Origin: Membranipora membranacea
Lineage: Eukaryota > Bryozoa > Gymnolaemata > Cheilostomatida > Membraniporidae
Length of the DNA stretch: 64,000 nt
NCBI GenBank assembly: GCA_914767715.1
Contig: OU612065.1
Coordinates: 20,646,001-20,710,000, forward strand
Reading direction: 5' to 3'
Positions 16,286 to 30,693 of the stretch are shown here, piece by piece. Within the stretch, counting starts at the first letter, position 1; every line of letters begins with the position of its first letter. The translations under genes and the position numbers were made by a program. The notes under the pieces were generated by a model, which saw only the letters and a list, made by a program, of their open reading frames with translations, searched no databases and had not been told where the DNA came from.

Positions 16286-19200
16286 AAGAGTAATAAATGA
16301 TAATTTTTTCCCTGCATCAAATAAATATTGATACAGAATACTCCAAGCGATTATGACTTTATAATTCAGTTTTACAGTTAGTTTAAACAAGGATTTTCTC
16401 CAGCCTTATCTTAATGCATTGTAATGTCCATTAATTCAGACTTAGCTTAACAAGACAAAATTTGGTGGTCCCAAAATATTTGAGTTAAGAAGAGTAATCC
16501 GTATACTGGAAAATAAATATTGTGTATAAACAATTGTTTATCGGTCACCACATATTATAAATAGCTACCCAGGTCAGCATTTCGCCTACAATAACCAAAA
16601 TGATGCTCCATCTATATGTTTGCAACATCGTGATAAAAAGTGAATTACAAAATTCCGCAAATTGTTGTCACAGGAATCAGCCAAAATTATCTTTTTTTGG
16701 TGTTTGAATCAATTAGTCAGCAGCATTAAATCATCAGAACTGAGGGCAAAGACAATACCCTGTTCCTGTAATTCATACCGAAGAGACACATTTTCTATTG
16801 ACCAACTGGTGATAATAACCATGATTAATGTAAATAATTCCGATGCCGATGTATTTGGAAGAATGAGAATAAATGTAAATTGACAGGGATAAGTGAATGT
16901 GGTAGGTGAGACTGGTGCCAAAGATCAGAAATAACTCATCATTGCACTCATATGATTTTTCCGTTGTGTAAAAGACCGCAGAACCCTGGAAAGTTTTGAA
17001 GCGGTGGTATTCATAATTTCTCTGTTTATATAAGAAATTAAAATCAACTTTGCTAATTTTATATCACACCGCGTATGAAAACATTGTGACAATTCCTTGT
17101 CGCCAAGCTGACAGGGCAACCTTGGGACCTGAAGTAAAAACAGACCAATGTGCAAAGAGCCAGATAAAAAAATTTAACCACACGGTCCTACGAAATGACT
17201 AGGAAGTTCATTTGGGTTACCGAAGTCTATAGTTCTCATAAATAATCATCCTATCTATCTATCATGTAAGGATCTCTCTCTTACTTGTCATGCAGGGCGA
17301 TTTAAATTATTATTTATTTGTAATATTCCAGGATGGTGATGTTAATAAGATATCTTGAATTAAGAAACTTTGGATGATGTGTCTCAAAATTCTCAAAATT
17401 ATCTATAAAACATTCATTATAATCAGATCATGAAATGAAATCTTTGGTAGAAATCAGTCGTATTGCTCGATTTTAAAACTTGAACGCATTGATAATAATG
17501 AACTCAATAATTATATGTGGCCTTCATCTTTTTTGAGCATGCCGAACATTAATTTGAGCCCCCCAAACTTTTTACCCCTGCCCGACGATTCCCCGAAGAT
17601 TGGTGAACATTTCAAACGGAAACTTATTGCAACATTTTAGCAAGCATTGGCAATGTACTGATAGGACAGGAAGAATGAAACTTTGCGAAGGATCCGTCTT
17701 TAGACCAAATTAAAGCTTGGCTGAGAAAAGGAATATACCTACCTATCTAAATTACAATGAGATTAGATTCTGGTATAGGAGCAGTAGGTCGGTGCCTTTT
17801 GTCTAGTGGTGGGTATTAGAGCAGTATTAGAGCAGCACTCGATCCCTTTGTATACAGGATTGGCTAATTGATATGGGATCACTGAGTGCTTTGCTCTGAA
17901 CGGATTACTATGTCTGCTATAATTGGATGACATGGTATAATCTGAACCAATAGTCTCCCCTACCATTAATCATTGATATAGCGTGGTTCCCAAAACTTGC
18001 TGCCATACTACTTTGAAGGTTTGTGGTTCAATAAATTTCATGAAAAGTCACTCAAGATTTCTAGATTTTTTTGACCAAAGTGCTGGAGAAAAGGAAGATG
18101 TAATGTTTTACTAGTCAAGTTGAAATAATTTTGATAAAAGGCAGTAAAAGAAGGAATCAAACATATATCTCTAGCATTTTTAATGATGCTTATTATGGAA
18201 ATCCCCGCTGCTGGAAAATTGAGAAATTAGGGCTAAAGCAAAGAGTAAATCAGCTAAAGGCAGCATCTGAATTACAGTATTATGTAATCTACAAGATAAT
18301 TAGTTAATGATTACGGTTAGGGCAGGTGATTAGAGGAGATTTGTCAGATGTCAGAATTTAGGTGTTCCTGTGTGCAGATTGTGTGTGTGCAGATTGTAAG
18401 AGAGCACTCTCTCTCATCATCTCAACTATCTGCCTACAATAACAAGATTTGCGTACTTAATAACAAAATACACACGCCAAAGAATGACTGCCAGACCAGA
18501 ATCATGTCCAGATTAGAAGAGTGATCCTCCTTCTTAATTTATTACACTTGATTTTATTATTCAATTACTATCACTTGCGCTAACATGTTATGACATGAGT
18601 GCTGGACCTATGACAGCGTAATAAATATAGTAAAGTACCAATACGGGATGAAACTAGGAAAATCAAATCATTAAGAACGCTTTAACCCATAGGACAAGGG
18701 TTTTATAAGACCAAGTATTTGTGACGCAGACCGAATGTAATAAATCATTTTAAATTGATAAAATAAATGTCCATCCATTTTAAATTGATTAAAAAATTTC
18801 CATCTATTTGATTTATATAGAGATTTACATTATTGTGTACCAGAGGATACTCTGCAGGGATAAGGAATTCATGAGGCGGATTTAAACTCCTCTCCATTAT
18901 TTCTATGATGGAGAAAGCAGAAAAAATGGATATATCTAGAGTGATGTGATGTGTGTAATGTGTGTAATGTGATCCAGAACAATTATTGAAAACAGTGTGA
19001 AATAAATTATGTAAAATCACCAAATCACCAAAGTCTGTCATTTCTGTCATCAAATTGGTGACCATTACTTATATGTGTGACCAGCTCCGCCACCAGATTT
19101 AATTTTTACTGATTCAATACGCAGAGCCATTGGAGACAAAAAAGTGAATCACAGGATCGACCAATCATGCGACTGAGATCTTTTGGCAGATTTTGTGGTC

Positions 19201-22200
19201 AATTTAGAACATTAACTAAATCGAATTAGGGAGAAAACGAAACAAATTAATCGTCTCCGAGCTTTTTGTGTCTAATTGAAGTTTTTATAAGCATTGTTAC
19301 TATAAATAGAAACAGCAGTTTACCACACACATACCTAGCTAATGGGTAGCAGAGAGCCTCGTGTAAACACGCAAAGACAGATCATGCCTGTGTCTCGTAT
19401 GAAAACCTAAAAAACTGTCACAATGCTGTGGGAAATCTCCATTAACAAACTTATTTCATTATTTATCGATCAAGCGCTACCTGCCGAGATAAGATATAGG
19501 ACATGTAAAATAAATAAATAACTTCGTACCGCTTACAAGCGTTATTTTATCATTTCTTTTCTATTTGTCGGTGGTCGTATGATCATCAACATTTGCAAAC
19601 TGAGCAATTGGTCATTAAATCATCTTCAAAAAACCATTCAAAATATACATTTTGGCCAACCAGAGCATTTATGGTTTGAAGAGTAAGAAGTTTCTCCATT
19701 TAGTATTTTCCCCGCACTGCATACCAATGCTAGGTGGGGTGGCAGGTAGCATGACTTGCTTTCTAGGTCATACATTTTTTTCAAGTTTGGCTCAATACTT
19801 AAATTTTACCATGATTACACAACAAATTAATTGAAAGATAATCCTCGGATTTTAACCTTGTTGGCCTTTTATGCTTGATGCTGAAAATTAAATCGATTTG
19901 GAATGTTTGCTGTCATTTGATAAAAGACGTGCGAGTGAGCAAAGATCAAACCATTTTCATCCCGATTTGGCTGTTCTTGCCAGTGATGGGATAGCCTAGT
20001 GCCTTTGTTTACATATTTTCGCCAACGCCAATGTTTCTGTGATTCCTAAGGTAGTATATCTGGCATTAGCTCAGCCGAAACTGTAGCTATTTTTGAGTGC
20101 ATTTTTTTAATTTCAAAAGACAGCTCGGCTCGAAGAGAAGTAGTGTCAGAAATTGAGTCGGGTTTATTAACAATCCTAGGCTGGCCGTCCGGATGAAATT
20201 ATAATATGAGGGATTATGAATATGAAGATATTATTATTATTCACACGAAGTAATGAAACGATATCCTCATTCTCAAGGCTTTTGGGTGCCGTGTCAACTA
20301 GGTTTCCATATATCAAATCATATAGGTGCTCTAATTGGCCTGTCTAGTATTTTAATTTACTAGACTACCCAACACCACCTACTGGGATAATATCATACTC
20401 TGAAGAGATTTAATAATCCGCTAAAGTGGCGCCAGGCTACGCTGCATCATCATCGAATTTCTGTGTCTGAAAAAATTGCATGAGCTCATTTCAATTGACA
20501 TCAGTTAATAGGTTGACTGATTTTTGAGCATTAGGGAAGTTATGACACACTTGCTAGCCGTAAATATGTCATGTAGTCATGTTTGCTTCGTACGTAACTG
20601 GCATTGACTCACTTGTGACACAACATAGAACACATGACAGGACAAGTGCTAGGCGATAAGGCAGGTCTTCGTAGATGTGGCTCACACCAGCTCTCTTTTA
20701 AGAAAAAGCCTTAATAGCATACAAATCACACACAAACGATCACTGATTGGATATGGATCAGAATGAGTATGAGGGAAAGAGTTATGAGTCAAAATTTCCC
20801 AAATTGAAATCTGTCTGAGATAAGATAAATGTTACTAAATTGAACTAAGATCATGTCACTTTCTTTAATGCCGGAGATTTGTTCTTTGATATTCTACATT
20901 ACAGATTTATGTACTTGGCAAATTGGCATCAGGGCGGCAGGTGCTTGTACGATATGCCATCATTGCTCGTTGCAGGCCTCTTAAGAACTCCGATGTCGGG
21001 ACACCTGCTTAAAGTGACACTAGGTACTGTATGGCTGGCCGATGAATGCATTGTAATTTTCTACACCATGTCAGTAGATTTATGCGTGAAGTTAGAACAA
21101 CATAGAGAGGTGTTTGATTTCAGGCTACGTTGCTGCGTTGCTGCCTGACATGTTATGAGATATGCGCTGCCGTCACAACCATAATTGAACTGTCGGCCGC
21201 GAACTGTTGATGGAAAATGGGTATATTGGGTCCTGAAATAGTTTTTAGGTATCTAAAAATGTTTCTGTGTGAGATTTAAATAAAGGATTGAAATGATACT
21301 GAACAATGATAAACATTGTTCTTATGAGTTACTTCCATAATAATTATGTAGGATTGCGACTGTGACCTTATTGTGATCAAGTTTTATTCTGAAAATGAAA
21401 GAAATTAAAATATTGTCCAAGTATGTTCCGTCGTGTAGACCTAAATGTAAAAAATTGAATAAAAGCTGATGGTTTATTGGAATGTGTGTTATTTGTTGTC
21501 AATTGTTGTTATTCCCTGAGCACTTTTGTCCGCGGCATCACTTGAAAATTTTATCTTGTAACAGTCGTCAGCAGCTAATTAAAGTATATCTTCAAGTGAG
21601 ACAGTAATCCGCTTGACCCAGCTCAAAAGGCAGAAACAATTGTCAAAAACCAAAGTCAAGATGATCAACTCAGATTTGGCTCCAATTCCAGTTTCAGAGG
21701 CCGCAACCAAACAAGAGATAATAAAATTTCTAATTCTGGTCTGCAACGCCACAAATTAATCAACCTCAAACATTTTTCTTATCACATGAAAACAAAATGG
21801 ATAGTCAGAGGTTGGCTTGTGTGCATCGAGAGGCGGGTACTCAAGACAGCACCAAAATACAAGCCACCAAAATTAACTATCTAAGATAAAACATTAACCA
21901 CCTACTCGGCTGGCTCGCTCCGGCAATTATAAATAACAACACTCTATCGGCATCACTCTGAGACCCTGATCAATTACATACTCAGTCAATGCTGACAGTG
22001 CCCATTGAGTGAAATTATAATGTTACAAAATCCCTAATTACCTCCAACTAGGACTGTAAAACAATTATTGCTTGTTTGATGTTCTCTGATTAGACCATGC
22101 AGCAGGTACGAACTCATGTTGTAAATCATCAATTCAACGACTTAGAGGTTGTATAGTTTGATATTTAAGAGCAGCTTCTTGGTATCGCTGAGTAAGTATG

Positions 22201-23931
22201 TTGGGAGACTTTTGTTTCTCAAGCTTTCACAAGATTTCTCAAGGCGGAACTTTTGATGGTTTACAGTGTGAATTATCACTTAACTTTATATCCAAAATAA
22301 AAGATATTGATCTTCCAAACTTTTCAGTGTGCAACAATAAAATACACCGTGATACCGCAATATACCACCAGCTCGGCAGTTTTCAATTTGAGGTTACAGT
22401 TCATGACTAGATCTTTAATGATTGAGGATGCAATAGATGCGAATTAAATTTCTTTATTCACACAAATAACTACAGTCGTCACTGTCAACATCAATTGTGC
22501 AGCTACAAAACGCAAAATTAAATCTCTGTTAAATGAGCGATGATAAAATTGGATTGTCTAACCTAAAGACTAGATAGTATAAAAAACATCGATCTAGATC
22601 AAGAGCACAACGGTATCTGGCCTAAGCTATTTATCAAAATATTAATTTGCTCATATAATATGCTAGCAGTAAATAGAAACATAAAAACAATTTTTCTTTT
22701 TTTTCAAACCTGTCAGTAGTAGCACCATATTTATAATTCATAACAGTAAAAACCCCATTGGTAGTTGGTACGAAAACAGACTTATGAAGAAGATAACTTC
22801 TATCAACATTATCCAAAGCAATGACCAGCATAAAAAAGCAGATTTCAGCAATCGGCTCAGTACTAGCTTTTATATCTGAATCTTGCGCTTCCCTTTCATC
22901 CAAACGTCATAAGCATGATACTGAATTTATATATGTTATCCATCACAAAGCATGGATTGAAACTCTGCTCTCTTTAGTGCGACGCAGTGTTGATCTTATT
23001 CTCTTCCGTAAGTCTGAAGTTGATTTGTGGTCTTCCATCATGCTAGCTGCTAGTCCTTGATTGTACCTTGTTTGGTGTAGATTGCTTTCCCTAGTCTACA
23101 AATATTTGAATCGGTATAAAATTATTTTTGTTTATTAGTTAAACAATATTTAGGGCTGAGCAGTGTGCGACATGTAAGTTTATTATCTTTGGATTGAAGA
23201 GCAAGTCCACTAAGCTTTGTGAATTGGAACTCCGACTCATCCCAATCATCCTGATGCATTTATTTATGCGAATCTGATGCTTCCTGCAAAATCAGCTGAT
23301 ATTAGAAAAAAAATGTTGATTTGTCAACAATATCATGCGTGAATCAAGGCACCAAAATCACAGCAGTCACTCACACCAAAATAATGAGATGAGGTCCCAC
23401 AACAAGAGCAATGTCCACTAGCACAATGCTTGCCCCCATCAATGTCCCATCAAACACAAACCATTTAGAGAAAAATGAAGATTGGCCAGAGACATGTCCA
23501 TTGTATGGTCTCTGTAGTAACCATATTTGTCACCAACTATGGTATCCAATTTCATTTTTAATTATGCCTGGATCCAGAAAATACAATAAATCACAGCCGT
23601 TAGCTGCATGCAAAATGATTTTGTTTGTGAATTTCCAGTTCCTTACTTACCAATTGGGAAACTTTGACTACTTATCGTTTCTATGAGAAAGAAATATTTT
23701 TAGGGTGAAATTCATATCTATCTGTTGTGGTTTGATTGATAGATGCATATTTACTTGACAAATATCTTGTAACTTCAGGTATAAGTTAATGTCACTAAAC
23801 AAAGCGTTAGGATTCAGCCAACATCTAAGCTGCACCAAAGATGACGTCTTTTCATTGCCTAGGGAGGGGTAGGAAGGTTGAGGGTGGGTGGAATGGAGTA
23901 ACAGAACTGTGTTTGGTGGTTCCAGACCTAC

Positions 23932-26900
23932 CAAGCTTTGATCCCTGGCTGCTCGGGCGTTCCTGATGGCTTGTACCTCAGACTGTATGGCCCTCAAGTC
24001 AGAGTCTCCTTCGCGGCTTCTGTACGAAGTGTTGCCCTTATCAAGATGAGCCCTTGCTTGACTTAACCTGTCCTTCAAGTTTTTAAATTCTGTAGGTCTA
24101 TTGAAATCAACTGACTCATTTGCCAAAGCCTTACGCTGCAAACATAGAATGTAAGCCAGAGCTTGACAAACACAGACAAAGACAAAATGTTGGAGCTTGA
24201 TTAGTGTTAGAAGTAAAAGACAGATCTAAAATAGCAGTTTACGCCTGATGCAGCTCCTGATAAAGCAACTCCAACTCACATTGCCTTAATAACCATACTC
24301 CTCTGGATACAAGTCATAGTACAGGTGATGCTATAGGTCAAAAGAGTACTTAATGTGCATATAACATGGTATTCTTATTCATTCTCACATCTAATACAAG
24401 CAGTTATCTACCCAGACAAAAGAGTAGGACAACTCTTGCTAATCACATCAATTGCGGATCTTTCATACTCCTAACGACAACAATAAACTCATAGATTTAT
24501 TGATGGCAATGTCCTTGCACCTCATTTTCATAATTCATGTCAAACCATAAGAAATTTCAACTGTGGAAGTAAAAAAACTTTGATGCCCATTTCTATGGTG
24601 TATTGACATGTTGAAACGATAAATGAAATACTTAATATTTGCCTCCACACCACTTACCCTCGGCTGTAGTAGCTCAGATCCATCATGAGCAGAGCTGTAT
24701 GACACTTGTACAGCCGGACTTGGGACAGTATAAGTATTTGGTACGTGTACAGGTGCTCTTTTGTATGTGTTAGCATTCATCATATTCACCTGTATTTATA
24801 TATACTGAAATGTTGATACCGCAAAACAAAAAGATGATTTAAGTTTACACTGGGCTCAGATACAACAGTGGAAAAATTACCACCATGAACATATAAACTG
24901 TAATGTAATGAGCAGACAACTACTCAAATCATAACGCTCACAATATATAAACGGCAAAATCCAAACTTATACAGAGGCACACAAAAGGTACGATGAAGCA
25001 TGTATTGACAAGCTTTGATGCTGCAAGAAGAGTGAATGTAATTTCTTCTTCACCCTAGATAATAACCTGTTAACACAGGTCAGAGATAACAGTACATGCT
25101 ATAAGTTGGTGCAAGAAGAGAAAAAGTTGTTGTGTTGGCTCCTAAAACCGATGACACAAGATTAGTTAATCAAAGATTCAAGAACACACACACAATGAAA
25201 GAACTGAATGAGGTGTTAGTTTAATCTACAGACTGTTAGTGGATAATTCATGTTACCTCAGGCTCATGAGCCATATATTGTATAACTTGAGGTACAGGCT
25301 GAGGTGGGAATCTCCTAAAGGCGGGACCAACTGCTACAGGTCTAACAACCACTACTTGGGGTTGTGCGCTCATGTTTTGAGCCTAGCAGAGGTTACAAAA
25401 ACAAAGTAAAGACAGCATCAATAATTATTATGTTATTATAGATCACAAACATGTTTACAGGGTTATTGCAGAAAAGGAAACTTTAGAGGATAGTGACACC
25501 CACTAATATCAATGCACTCAATCAGGTTTTAATCATGCCAGTGGACTGGGCGTAGTTTTAGAGATTCGATGGCTTTAAGTGGAATTTGCACTATCCGGCG
25601 CACCTTTTAACCATGGAATGCCACAAAACCCAACTTTCAGCTTTTCCAGCCCTCAGCCAATGTGAATGTGAGGACGAGCCTAGTTGTTTGATCAAGTGAT
25701 CTAATCATTTCATTCCTTATTGAGATTATGATATACTAAATATCCTGAAGTATGAAGATGTATGAGAAATACTTTGTTTCCACCATAATAAACATGGATT
25801 AAATGTGGATACAGCACACACGTACCATGCACAGCTAACATACCTGTTGCTATAATGAACAAAAAAGTCATGTTATGAGTACAGATCTCATGAATGATAT
25901 TGTGACATGAAGATAAGGGCAGGAATGGTGGGGCAGTACTCTTCTTGGAGCACTTGTGAAATTAATGATTCACATACAGCAATGAACTCCCTCAGTTGAT
26001 GGCACAAACTAACAAATTATGTTTATCAAAGGTGCTTATAAACTTTTGGAATTGTCTTCTCACATCACATATCTTAATTGCTATGTTTATCACAGGCAAT
26101 AAATGAGGCTGCAGGACCCATGTGGGCCTGAACTCACTCCTAAAAGGCCCTTATGCTTGAGAAAAGAATGGTTGTAGTATTATTGAGTCATGAGTGGGTA
26201 GGCTTATAGCTTTTGCCTTTCTTCCTCTAGCTAAGTACATTTTGTGAAACTTTATTCGAAGTCGATGACTGGTTGCAGGAGTTTTTATAGGAGCATCGCC
26301 CACATCTAATGGCATTTGTCCGGTCATGTTAACACAGTAATGAACATGAACATCTTACATGCTAACTATCAGAAATCAATACATCGATACCATAAGTAGG
26401 ATCATGTTTGATCCAATTACTCTATAATTGAGTAGTTAAAATACAGGTGCCTGGGTTGCCAAAATATCCGAAACATGTAATACGATTATTTTCCGGATGC
26501 TGTTGAATCTGCATTCAACATATTGCCTTTAAAAAAGCATACATGCCTACAGCCCGTAGCACATATCCTGAAGTGGGCATACCCTCCCATAACATGGATC
26601 GCCTAGAATTAGCTGGCACTGCACCAAGTACTGGCACTGGCACAGTCCCTCGCTCTAAACCTTGGACCAGATCATTGAGTCCGAAACAGAAACAAAATGC
26701 TTATTCAAACCTATAGACCCAAATACAGACATAGTTTCCAAGCGGAAGCCGATGCCGCAACATTGAATGGCTGATTCATATGTCAGACAACATCCATAAG
26801 TATGCTTTAATTTGATAAAGGGTAAATTGTGGGCCAGGAAGCTATCAATAAGTACACAGCCGAATACCCGGATTAATCACAGCTTCCTTGATGTACTTAC

Positions 26901-29900
26901 AATTTGTTTATTCACTCGTTTCATGACATCGTGATCTCGTTTGGCTGACTCGTAAACTAGATCATCGTTATCATCTAGCTGTTCGTCTGAGATTCTGTAA
27001 GCACTCCAGCTATCTCTGCCACTGGAGGGGATGTACGTCATGCCATAATACTCATCTATATTAGTAAGAAACAAGCAATCATTAGCCCTTACCTCATTAT
27101 CACAAATTACTGTACTGAATTCGGTGAATGTAAGAGCTTAAGGTCACTGGTTGAACAACCTATTTTAGAATCCGTTGGTTGAACTATAAATATAAGTATA
27201 TGAGATCTTGATGAATTGTCACAGCCAAATCCAGCTAGGACATGACTATATTGAGCATGAATATTTTTCTTTATATACCTAGCGTTCATAGTGGTCCTGA
27301 ATTCCAGGTTTTTGAAACAAGTTAAAACCTCTCCGAAGTAGTCTACTATTTGTGCAATTCACTCACCATAGATCACAGGTTTAACATTTGTCTCCACCTT
27401 ACTATATCCGAGCCTTGTACCAAACTGCCTCGTTGGTATAGATGTGTCAACTGTATATGATGTGGTGCTTTTCGGTATTGGAGGGCGGGCAGAAGATGAT
27501 GTCGATCGAAATGAGCTAATTGAAGAGACTGCTGGACCCACAGAATAAGACCGAGCTCTCGCCGACGGAGCCAAAGAGCCAGCCCGATAAGGTGAGGAGT
27601 AGGAACTTCTTGTCGTCTCATAAGACCTCGAGTATGGATTCACAGACGATGCTCTATATGATGTGCGCTGAGGAGCCAGCGAGGACGCTCTCATAGGGGC
27701 AATTGAAGAGGCTCGAAAAGGGGCGATAGATGACGCTCTATAAGAAGGAGCTATACTAGAGGCCCTCATAGGTGCCAGTGATGAGCTGCGGTATGATGAG
27801 GCTCTGAAGTCTCGAGATGGAGCTGTCGACCCGGCACGGTAATCTCTGGTCGGGGCTGAGGACCCGGCCCGATAATCTCTAGAGGGGGCTGTTGATCCAG
27901 ATCTGAAGCTTCTGGAGGGAGCAGTCGAGCCGGCTCGTGAAAGTCTGTTCTGTGACTCATAACTAGAGCTGGGAGGCTGAATTTAAAATAAGAATAATCA
28001 CATACGTTAAAACACAATTCTATGATTGCAACAAGGAGTTTATTGAAGAAAAGTACTCATAACTGATCATGTTAGTTCTAAAATCATCTTTCTCCATATA
28101 TTCTTGTTATCATTGAATCATGTATCACATCTTGGTTTAGCCATCATAGGCAGTCAGGAATTTTTGTTATACCTTGAGCTATTTGCGGGAAGTTGTATTA
28201 AACAAGGTATGAACTTGAACATGATACATATTGCACTCAATATGTAGCACAAATTTAATTGTGCACAACGCTTTACCTATATGTGAATATATCCCAAACC
28301 ATGGATCAGAACAATCATCGCAGCAATTTCATACCCAGCAGTCGTTATTTATTTCACATACATACACGTAAGTAAACTCGGCCAAATTGCCATTGGAGGC
28401 CAGACATATCCATTTGGGGATGCTAGGGGCTTCTGTGAGGACTAATTGGATTGCTCAATATGATGTGGATATAGTTCAGGGAATCCTATAATGAGCTGAG
28501 AGGTATGCACTTATATGTGCCTGTAAATACCACTCTCAGCAGTGGCAACTTTCGATCAAACATTAACATCTTATACTCCAAATAATTACTCTTAGCTATG
28601 TATAGATGTTGCCTCTCTGACACAACAAATTATTATGAAGTGATACTCGATACCCAGAAAAGGAAAGCCTTACAGTGAGATAATTGGCAAAAATGCCTAC
28701 GCAAGAATCTGAGTCGAATTGCATATCACTAGATGTGGTGTTGTTAGGATCTGTCTCAATGTCATTTACCACTTGAGACCTAGACTCCTCATGCGGCCAC
28801 AACAAAAAAAGTGGCCGCATAACAAGACCTACCAAAGAACTATTATTCTATCACACCTAACAGAGGGAGGGTTAAAGCTTTCAGTTTACACTTATACTTT
28901 TCTAGGCAGTTTGATCTTTCTTAAGAGATCAGACATAGTAGGGAATCTAATTGTAATTTGGTGTAATTTAATCTTTGGAATGGACTATAGTCAAATGGAT
29001 GATAGTGTCTCAGTCAATGGCAGTTGAGAAACAACTTGACTGTGCACTGGCCAATAAATTGTGTTACTTTGGTTTCCATAAACTCGCTATATTCTAGTGT
29101 CTGTCAATGCTCTCTGGATAATGAAAACCCTAAACATGTAAATACGCTATTTCTTCCTACCTAAGGGTTTGAAAATTTGGTCACAATATTATCCGATAGC
29201 AGCCTTGTCACGGTGACACAGTTTATCTGATAGTAATAGAAAATTGTCACCAGACATAGGCATGGAATAGAAATAGACATGAAAAATACTTCACATGGCT
29301 AGTCTATTGATTGATAGCGCCTCCATTCCAGATATGGCACAGAACAATATATAATAACTTACCACTGAGCTATTACGAAGAAACCTAGACTTCCTCATCC
29401 TGTCTCTCTTCTGTGGGTGAGCACAACGTAAAACACAACGTAAACAGATATAATAAGCTATATTACGACCGAGTGTGGATCGTCACAAAACGTAACAACA
29501 AGAGACTATAGTCTCTGTAACAACTGCGCTGCCCGTTGTTACAATATGTGCTAACCAGTTAGGCAGCCGGCTAATACAACATAGGAAATAGTTTTATCAT
29601 TTTGCCGAAAGGTCGACGGCGTAACAAAGTTTCCTAAGTGGCTGATGAGCAATAGGATGTTATAGAATTATAGAGGGTGTAATATACAAATATGTGTTAG
29701 CAAGCCGTGTAGGCTTGCAATTAAAGTGGTGCAAACGAAGGCTACCCTCATTAGCCCAGAACAGATTAAATGTAGAATAACTGCAGTGTAGGTAATATCA
29801 GTATTATTATCATAGTCTGTGAATATAAATAGGAAATACACAATTGCATGTTTGCATCCTGGATAAACACAAAATTATGTTTTAACACCTATCAAGATTC

Positions 29901-30480
29901 TGTCCAATAATCTTTTCGCTGCAGTCCAAGCCTGAGTATCACACTATTTACAGCAAGGAACTAGACTCCTTGTTTACTGGTCTTTACTGTAATGCAATGA
30001 TTTGCTACTCTGCAAAATTCAATGTAAGCATTTTATTGTGAAATAACCTTATATCTACAAGAATCAAGTTCAAATCCAGGTTTACAAATGACAATTCGTA
30101 GTAATCATTTATCAAAACATACTTTAGCTAAGTTCAATACTGAGTTATCCTTCTCTTTTATGGCAGAAGATAACTCTAAATGGTAGCGATAAATTAAAGT
30201 CCAGTCCTTGGCAATACCCATTGCAGTGTGACCCAATCTTGGCAAGGACTTATTTGGTTGTTGCAGTATTTCAATGCCTATAGTTGCGTAACAAATTCCT
30301 TGCCACCTTACAGGAGCAAAGCAAGCCAAAGTAATGAGTACAGGAGACGTCTAACGCTATTAGTATCACCCCACAACTGAACAGAGGAATAAACTGTAAT
30401 TTGTGACAATATTGTGTCCTGTTGGCATACCTGTAGCTTGAAGAGTTGTAAGTGTTAGCCATAGCATTAGCTGTACTTGA
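23932..30480 (-). CDS. Unrecognised multi-exon gene encoding RASSxAP repeats
   Basis: I do not recognise the family. Minus-strand exons with GT/AG borders and matching phases: 29410-29363, 27976-27367, 27055-26901, 25382-25257, 24789-24658, 24135-23932. A possible first exon is 30480-30431 (MANTYNSSSYR from ATG 30462), but its phase 2 joins the next exon only through an internal acceptor, so the N-terminus is unsure. The 610-base exon carries about eleven R-[AS]-[GS]-S-x-[AN]-P repeats (RAGSTAP, RASSIAP, RASSLAP), which look like basophilic kinase sites in a disordered region. Then come an acidic segment (SDEQLDDNDDLVYESAKRD), a Pro/Val-rich segment and a charged, probably helical stretch (FKNLKDRLSQARAHLDKG, LRAIQSEVQAIRNARAARD). 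The six firm exons encode 425 residues. The last exon and stop are not located. A cytoskeletal or scaffold role is only a guess. Confidence 0.6.
29493..29524. mobile_element. 18-bp palindromic micro-element with 7-bp direct repeats
   Basis: The near-perfect palindrome AGAGACTATAGTCTCT (29501-29516, element 29500-29517) sits between exact 7-bp direct repeats TAACAAC (29493-29499 and 29518-29524). The same palindrome arms with another 7-bp repeat occur at 58,382-58,438. Confidence 0.55.
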
Positions 30481-30693
30481 CTAAGAAAAGCGGATATTGT
30501 TTTGGTCAATGATATACCGTTTACCGACAGGAGCCATTGGAAATGTACATCATGACATCAGAGAAAAATCAAACATTTTCTCGTTAAATATCTACCTCGT
30601 CCTCAAGTACTATTAGAAAATATGACCAACATTTATATTCATTGTTTATGGGCTGAAGCGGGGCAATGTAAGTTTAAGTTTGTTATTGATTGC

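Larger units (their letters stand above)
14908..23931. other. 9-kb gene-poor interval upstream of FoxF
   Basis: No open frame here has splice-consistent homology to a protein I recognise. The interval is AT-rich and may hold FoxF cis-regulatory elements and the 3' end of the RASSxAP gene. One weak candidate terminal exon on the minus strand lies near 23,050-22,960, where two frames stay open; neither is supported by a good acceptor. A dispersed repeat at 16,199-16,285 is listed separately. Confidence 0.4.

Noticed and set aside
22634-23060. Overlapping open frames on both strands
   Set aside because: Hydrophobic or low-complexity translations without recognisable motifs. A terminal exon for the RASSxAP gene is conceivable here, but the acceptor is poor and two frames are equally open.
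30105-30329. Frame of 74 codons next to the first RASSxAP exon
   Set aside because: It lies in the intron after the donor at 30430, has no start-codon or splice support, and no recognisable domain.
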